A stretch of DNA of 64,000 nt, taken from assembly GCA_023653785.1 (NCBI GenBank), contig JAMKCH010072219.1:1-64000 (forward strand), in the 5' to 3' direction. This DNA comes from Ophioderma brevispina (lineage: Eukaryota; Echinodermata; Ophiuroidea; Amphilepidida; Ophiodermatidae). The notes beneath the pieces are model-generated. The model was not told the DNA's origin, ran no database searches, and was given only the letters and a program-made list of their open reading frames with translations. This document shows positions 57,829-64,000 of the stretch, one piece after another (the first letter of the stretch is position 1; every line of letters starts with the position of its first letter). The position numbers were made by a program, and so were the translations under genes.

Positions 57829-59452
57829 CCTGGCACAAAAAGTATCTCGGCATGATTTCGATCAGCTGTGCCAAAGTCAGACCTTTTGAAAGTTTCGAAA
57901 TAACATATTTTTTGCCTAGGTCTTGTTCTTTCATTTAAAAACCACCTCGCTGTAAAAGCGTGCCAAAAATGGCTTAGAATCGAGCGCCCAAAAGACGCAA
58001 ACCTCCGAAACCAAAAGTTGCAGTTTTCCGGATTTTTTCAGTGGTTCTACGTGTGGTACAAAAAACGCAATAATCGTGTGTATTGTTTTAACAAAGAGGT
58101 TTTTCGACTGAAATGAGCGAGAACGCCTACTGCATATACATGTACACGAACCGACGGGGAAGCCTCGAAGACACCCCATACGTCGCCGCCATTACTGGGG
58201 GGCATCCTGGCCACCAAACAACAGTCACCACGCCGCTACCTCTGCTTTTACAAGTTAACTAACGAACGAATAAGAATTTACAACCTAACCTTTTCGCAAT
58301 TTTAACATTTTCAACACCGTGAATTTATATTGATTTAAGGAAGGATTGTCAGGGACTGGCCTAAACTGGAATTCAAAGGCAAGGTCTTACTGTTGTTGTA
58401 AAATTGAAGGTTATCTCGCCCACTTTGCTTGACTGAGAAATGAACGCTATGGTTAGAATACCATGTAATACGTGTTAAAATTGGTAATACAGCCGCGTGA
58501 GAAAAATCATTTTTCGTAAAATTCAAACATCCAGAATGTTGATATATTCCGTGTACGTGAAAAATTGAATAGTTCCCAAAGACCGATCGTATTGCTGAAA
58601 AACGTGACATCTTCCAATGCAGGTTGGTTGTTGTTTAGAAAGGACGCTTCTTTTTGGTGTTTACTGTAACAATGGAGTGATGTACGTGTAAGTGACATGT
58701 GGAACTAAATTTAACCATGTTTTAAAATGGAATTTTTTGGTGAAAACAACAATCGTATTTTAAGCAAACTAAATGAAAATAATAAAAATAAAATAAGTTC
58801 ATATTCCACTTTCATTAGAAGCTTGCAGATTCGGTGGTTTTTTTCATTTGGGAACCGATGCATATGTACGGCTGCAGACATTTCACATTCTTTCATGTGT
58901 CCATTGGAGAGGATTTACAGCAGTTTCGTTCCATTTTGTAACCTTTATCGCTATTTGTGCAGCCAAGAAATGTCATTTTTTTCCTGAGGCCGCCCAATGA
59001 TGATATGCAAATGGATAAAAGTGAAATAGTGTTGATTTTTGACGTCAGAACCTGATCAAATTATCGCTCTTTTGTGGTAACGCGGTGTATAACGAGAAAT
59101 CCAAAAGATGCCCCCAGTCATGGCCGATGGTGAGTGCGCCGCCTACGGCGTAGGCGAGTAATAGTCCGCCGTCGGATCGTGTAATTGAGTGTGGTACACG
59201 TGTTCGTGGTCCCAGTCACTGCAATCCCATTTAAAAATCCAAAAACTTGCACTTTTGGTTTTGGGGGTTTTGCCTCTTTCGGGCGTTCTATCTCAGCCAT
59301 TTCTGCACGATTTTTTTACAAGCGAGTGTTAAATGAAAGAGCAAGACCTTGGACAACAAAATGTAATATTTTCGAAACCCTCTTAAAAATGGTCTGACGT
59401 TGGCACAATACCGATAGAAAAACCTGCCGAGATACGTTTTTGTGCCAGTTAT
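57829..59452. mobile_element. 1.6-kb element with about 270-bp inverted ends
   Basis: Left arm (57829 to about 58100) starts CTGGCACAAAAAGTATCTCG; right arm (about 59180 to 59452) ends TTTTTGTGCCAG and matches the left arm in inverted order, diverged by substitutions and indels (for example GTGTGGTACA, CTTTTGGTTT, AATGAAAGARCAAGACCT). Similarity stops sharply at GTGCCAG on both sides. The 1.1-kb centre has only short frames. No target duplication is apparent. It may be a non-autonomous foldback or TIR transposon. Confidence 0.75.
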
Positions 59453-59687
59453 ATTAATTACTACGTATTGGTACAATAAAATTTCTATAAACGCGTATTC
59501 GAAATTTGATTGTCCGGGAATTGGTTCATGTCAATACTTTACCTTACAAATAGTTATCTCTACTAAAAAATCCATCTGCAGCTGGCTTTTCCCCCTATTG
59601 ACAGAAATTCGTGTCCAGATGACCGGTGTAAAGAAATTGGAGTGGTCCCCCATGAGAGAGTGTCCTAGCTACCCTAGCAACGTGTAT

Positions 59688-60715
59688 CGCAAGCCATAAA
59701 GGCCATACCGTCTTGCTGCAACGCGTTGCGAGAAAGTTTCACAGCGCGTTGTAACATTTCGGCAACGCGTTGCGACATTTCCAAAAATCGAGTTTGCCGG
59801 TATCGGCCAATCAAAATCATGAATTTCTTCCTGTGACGTATAAAAAAAATTAGACCCACAATGCGTTGCTAAGTATCTCTTTGCAACGCTTGCAACCTTC
59901 ACAAACGCGTTGCGAGCTTCACAACGCGTTTGCAAGCTCACAACGCGTTGCTAAGGTTAACAGCCTAAGGGTCATAACGTATCCCTCAACGCGTTGTGAG
60001 AATAGTCACACGCGTTTGCGACATTTCGGCAAAACGCGTTGCGACTTTCGGCAACGCGTTGCGACAATATGAGCAACGCTTGCGGACAGTTCGGCAACGC
60101 GTTGCGGTATCGGCCCATCAAAAACATGAATTTCTTTTCTGTACGTATTTCAAAATATAAATCTCACAACGCGTTGCGACCGTCACAACGCGTTGGCAAA
60201 AACCTTCACACGGCGTTGCGGCAATACGTTATGACCCTTATTGCCTTCACAACGCGTTGTGAAGTTTCAACGCGTTGTTAAGCTCTCAACGCGTTGTTGA
60301 TATGGCTTGTCACGCGTTGTGAAAGCCCTAAGGGTCAAACGTTTGGCCGAACGCTTTTGTGGATCTATTTTTTTGAAATACGTCACAGAAATGCATGATT
60401 TCATTGGCCGACGCCGCACGCGTTGCCGAAATGTCGCACACGCTTTGCTACTTTCTCACAACGCGTTGGGCAATACGTTATGACCCTTAGGCTTGTGACC
60501 CTTCGCAACGCGTTGTGAAGTCGCAACGCGTTGTGAAGGTCGCAACGCGTTGTGAGGTCGCAACGCGTTTCTAGATACTTTGCAACGCGTTGTGGTCTAA
60601 TTTTTGAAATACGTCAATGAAGTCGCCATTCTAATTGGCCGACGCCGCAACGCGTTGCTACTTCTCGCACGCGTTGCGGCATACGTTATATGGCCTTTAG
60701 GCTGTGCCATAAACG
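59688..60715. repeat. Foldback array of CAACGCGTTG palindromes
   Basis: About 30 copies of GCAACGCGTTGC / ACAACGCGTTGT-like palindromes, most with an exact ACGCGT core, at irregular spacing. Four modules containing CGGCCAATCA, CATGAATTTC and GACGTAT lie near 59795, 60105, 60370 and 60605; the first two are forward and the last two inverted, so the whole block is roughly a palindrome with units of about 260 bases. Unit borders carry AGCCTAAGGGTCATAACGT or its complement. CpG density is far above the flanks. No protein frame. Confidence 0.85.
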
Positions 60716-62157
60716 TGCACAGTACGGAATAAACCGTGACCTAAACGATTCCATTTTGTGTACAGGCTGAAACAACGAACGCATACATAAAAAAGCACGC
60801 AATGGAGAACACAATAGACATATGGGTGGTAGGACATTCAGTCACACGGCCACTGTAGTATATGACACCGGTTCTACTTTGGGGGTCGTTAGTACGTCGG
60901 ACTTTAAGTACATTAGTCTTTGTCCAAGAATCCGGTTTGTGGATGGATGGGTGGGTGGGTGGGTGGGTGGGGGGGGGGGGGGGTCTCAGGGGTCTCAGAG
61001 AGGTTCGAGGGTTACCAAGTTGGTCCCTTTAGCTGATAGTACCCGGTAGTTTCTTCCATAGAGTAATACAGTTACAAGGTCTGTAACACAGACTAGACTT
61101 TAAGTGGCAGTGTGGACATGCACGGATCGATCTAAACTCTGTCTGTATTAGTAGGTTCTAGTCAAAATAGAATGAATTCTGCCTTAACCCAACACTAATT
61201 GCAGCAACAACAGAATCAATTCCAACAGAATGTATTGAGCATACCTTTAAAAACAACATTCAAAAGTCTAAGTCTACTAAAATGAAAGGAGTGGAACATA
61301 TATTTTAAGGGGTAAGGTTTAACAGGGGTCAAAATATGAAAAGTATCAAAACGCGTCGAAAAGTATGCCAACCTGTTCGTTACATTTCCAGTATTAAAAA
61401 AAAAATAGAGTTTGCCATATCTGCAGGTTGTATTTCAATAGTTATGATCAAAATAGTTTCAAGTTCACAATGGGGGTAAATTTCAGATATCTCCGTTCGT
61501 TAATAAAAAGGTGTCAAATTGTTTCGTCTAATTGTGTAACAGAACCCCGAAATCTACTGTTGCACCATCTATAATATCGTTGCATAATTGGAACCAAAAT
61601 GTGACGGGGCTACAGGGTCTATGGGAGGTCCCTAGTCATAGCTCTGTATTCTTATAAAAGTTCACCAAAACTCTATTTACCTGTACTTATCTATTGGACA
61701 ATTTAACATTACATTTTACAACCAGTCTGATCAAAATCGTACCATTCTATATGATTTTACCCCAGGATTACCTTGAACTGTTATGAGCCTATTGTACTAA
61801 ATATAACGGCGTAGAGAGGGCACACTATAGCCTTTTTTAAACTTAGGAGTACCCAATAATTGGTACAATCATTTAAATCAATTCGAAACAATTCTAATTT
61901 TTTTACCCCTGTAGAACGTTTTTGCCCCTTTTTCTACCTGTTCCACTAGGTTGATTGTTGGAGACTTTTTAAATTATTATTTTTGGACTATTTCATAGTA
62001 TATTAACACCAAAATTGTTTCTGTTGCAATTTGTGTGGGTTCAAATCATACAGTATTGGACTATAGTATCGAACTTAAAATTGACAGTGTGGGCGCGCAT
62101 TAATGGTATTGCGCTTAGTTTTTCCGACATAACTTTTAAGTCCGATAAGCTTATTAC
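60716..62157. other. No gene recognised; G-rich run
   Basis: GGATGGATGGGTGGGTGGGT followed by a G-run at about 60940-60983 may form G-quadruplex structure. Otherwise AT-rich and unassigned. Confidence 0.5.
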
Positions 62158-62325
62158 CGGTGTGAAAGCAGCTATAGTCCCGACGGGAGCATAGGCCGGG
62201 CTCCATAGAGACGATACCATAAGAAAGCTTGAAACTAATGTGCGTGAAGAGTCACCTGAATGCAGTGCCTATCCCTTAGCGTTGTAGCCGGACTATGAGT
62301 ACACCGACTATATTACTAATACACG
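62158..62325. repeat. Dispersed repeat with TAGTCC ends, copy 2
   Basis: Matches 46780-46935 (GTGTGAAAGCAG, GGGCTCCATAGA, GAAACTAATG, CCGGACTATGAGTAC) with indels. Confidence 0.75.
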
Positions 62326-64000
62326 GACAACCGGTAACATTGCTGACCGTAAGTGGTCTATGACAACTGGCATCGTAGTTATAAACTGTCACCCAAAGAC
62401 GATTAAAATACTGATTACATTGAAAGGAAACATGTGAAAACTCGGTACTTATCGAAATCTGTTTTATTCATGCACAGGAACCTAACACCATTGAAAAAGC
62501 TCTCACAAATGACCATTTAAATGGTTAATTAATGAACAATCAATTCATTTTCGTGAAACTGATACTTTTGTGACACCGATTACAAAGTATAGTAATTTGG
62601 ACCTATTTTTTTTTATACAAAAATCATATACAAGCTTGCAACCAAGGTTTTTCAATTTAAATCAAATATGTAATGAGGTTAAAATAATTAGTCCGCCTGG
62701 TTGCACGGTCACTTGCCTGCCCCTCCCAACACCCCACCCTGCCCCATTCCCCACACCCCAACCCACAAAAAAACCTCCCCCAACACCCCAACCCTTCCCA
62801 CACAAGATGTATGGTATAGTAGTTTTCATGTAGCAAGGAATTTTGCATATCCCGATTACCATTTTAGCGATTCAGCAATTACGCATTTTAATTACTATCA
62901 CGTATTAGGACGGACCACAGAAATTTGGACAGTATAAGGCTTTCCAGAACATTCGTTTCGGCGACACAAAAATACATGGGTGTCATTTTAAAAGGTGTTC
63001 TTGGGTGTAATTCTAGGGGGAAAAGGTTTATACATGGGTCAAAATATAAAAGTGGCAAATACCATCATGTTTAGTACCTTTCAAGGATTACAGAAGGTAT
63101 AGTTTGGCCTATCTGAGGGTTAATAGAAAAGTTGCAGAGCAAAACTGGCCAATGTTCACACGTATTTTCAGATTCAGCGGTTTGTTTTAAAAATGGTGGC
63201 CAAATTGTTCGTCTTAACTAGGGTGGTGTCAACTGAACGAGCAGGAATACAAAATACAATAAATGCCAAACCAGGGTGCCAATCCTACCATCTCTCATCG
63301 TGGGGGGGGTGGATTTTCACTTTCCAAGATTAATATCTCCACAAGGGAAAAAGTTGTGACCCCTAGGTGGTGTCAAATGAAAGAGTGGTAAGTAAAACTA
63401 GTTGAGAAATGGAGTTTATCGGCTTGCACACATTTTTGGGGACTCTCTGGACTCACAAAGTTGCACTCTGGTGTGCTGCTTTTTGTCTTACAGTTATGCG
63501 TGAAAGACTTGTGGTTCGAGAACCGCCTTGGTCAAAACCCAAGCGAATATCGCGGGTAGCCCTTGCTCAAAAATGAGGGTAAGACGGTGCTCATCTGTTT
63601 GCAGGAATATAGCTGACAAATATATTTACGTGAAGAGGAGAACAGGCGCATGTGTTGAGGTCCGTAGATGAAGCAAACTTTCTTTGAAGAAAGGAAGACT
63701 GTTTTTCAATACAGTTACTATTTAATAGCATTATTGCATGTAGGGCCTACGCAATCATCATCATGAAGAAGGGAAAAAGTGCTAGAAGCTAGCAGGTGAA
63801 ATTTCACTAAGACTTATAGACTCAGTTCCAGGGACTGGGAAAAGGCCCAGGCATAGACGTCTGTGGCGAAATTGACTTTGGAAGAAAAAAAAATCAAAAT
63901 TATCAAGTTTGGGATCCTGATTTCATCCTTAATGTATTTGTACTTATTAGAAACATACTCAATTGAAACAAAATCAAGAAACTAATGCATTTAAAGCCAC
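62326..64000. other. No gene recognised; C-rich stretch
   Basis: A C-rich segment at about 62695-62805 (CCCCTCCCAACACCCCACCC) gives Pro-rich chance frames. The remainder to the window end shows no supportable element. Confidence 0.5.

Noticed and set aside
62570..62937. Pro-rich plus-strand and Gly-rich minus-strand frames
   Set aside because: They come from a C-rich low-complexity tract.
63480..63560. GTGGTTCGAGAACCGCC as a B box
   Set aside because: No A box at suitable spacing upstream and the motif is a small palindrome.

Overview
The window looks like intergenic and repeat-rich nuclear DNA from a metazoan, most likely a marine invertebrate. This is inferred from the mix of elements: APE-type LINEs, a tyrosine-recombinase (DIRS-like) retroelement, tRNA-derived SINEs, TIR/MITE elements and a young tandem C2H2 zinc-finger gene, with no bacterial operon structure. 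I cannot assign a phylum. Only one long, convincing protein-coding reading frame is present: a C2H2 zinc-finger gene at about 50.08-51.33 kb on the + strand. Nearly everything else is repeats and broken mobile elements.

Layout. 1-3.1 kb: two direct copies of a 0.88 kb repeat around a decayed zinc-finger pseudogene whose fingers are colinear with the 3' fingers of the 50 kb gene. 3.2-9.4 kb: repeats rich in an ATGGCTGCC motif, a pseudogene of a repeat-borne invertebrate protein family, a minus-strand LINE tail, SINEs, and a long homopolymer block. 10.2-11.5 kb: LINE reverse transcriptase relic. 13.3-15 kb: another LINE tail, a GGTCA-rich repeat, and a GC-rich island. 16.2-20.4 kb: a nearly complete but broken CR1/Jockey-group LINE carrying a decayed 2A-like peptide, interrupted by a 448-bp MITE with a TTAA duplication and by a SINE. 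20.4-24.4 kb: a DIRS-like element with gag-like, RT, RNase H and tyrosine recombinase parts. 25.2-31 kb: TGACC-rich repeats, an RTE-like LINE relic, and two inverted-repeat elements. 31-38.7 kb: a second DIRS-like relic between copies of a repeat that also forms a 1.9-kb tandem duplication.

42.3-48.5 kb is the most unusual part. About 6.17 kb of different-looking DNA splits a TGACC-type repeat. It carries about 0.8-kb tandem units with internal tRNA-type A and B boxes, alternating with a second tRNA-like type, near-identical duplications headed by T-runs, and a short frame resembling the C-terminal half of a herpesvirus-tegument-type (C76-like) cysteine protease domain with an altered catalytic motif. 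48.6-50 kb: GGTCA tandem repeats. 50.1-51.7 kb: the zinc-finger gene and its decayed tail. 52-64 kb: mostly anonymous DNA with SINEs, a 1.6-kb element with about 270-bp inverted ends, and at 59.7-60.7 kb a foldback array with about 30 copies of a CAACGCGTTG palindrome.

Divergence between several old repeat pairs is dominated by single-base indels, often in homopolymers. Some frameshifts may therefore be consensus errors rather than biology. All family assignments rest on motifs read by eye; no database search was run.
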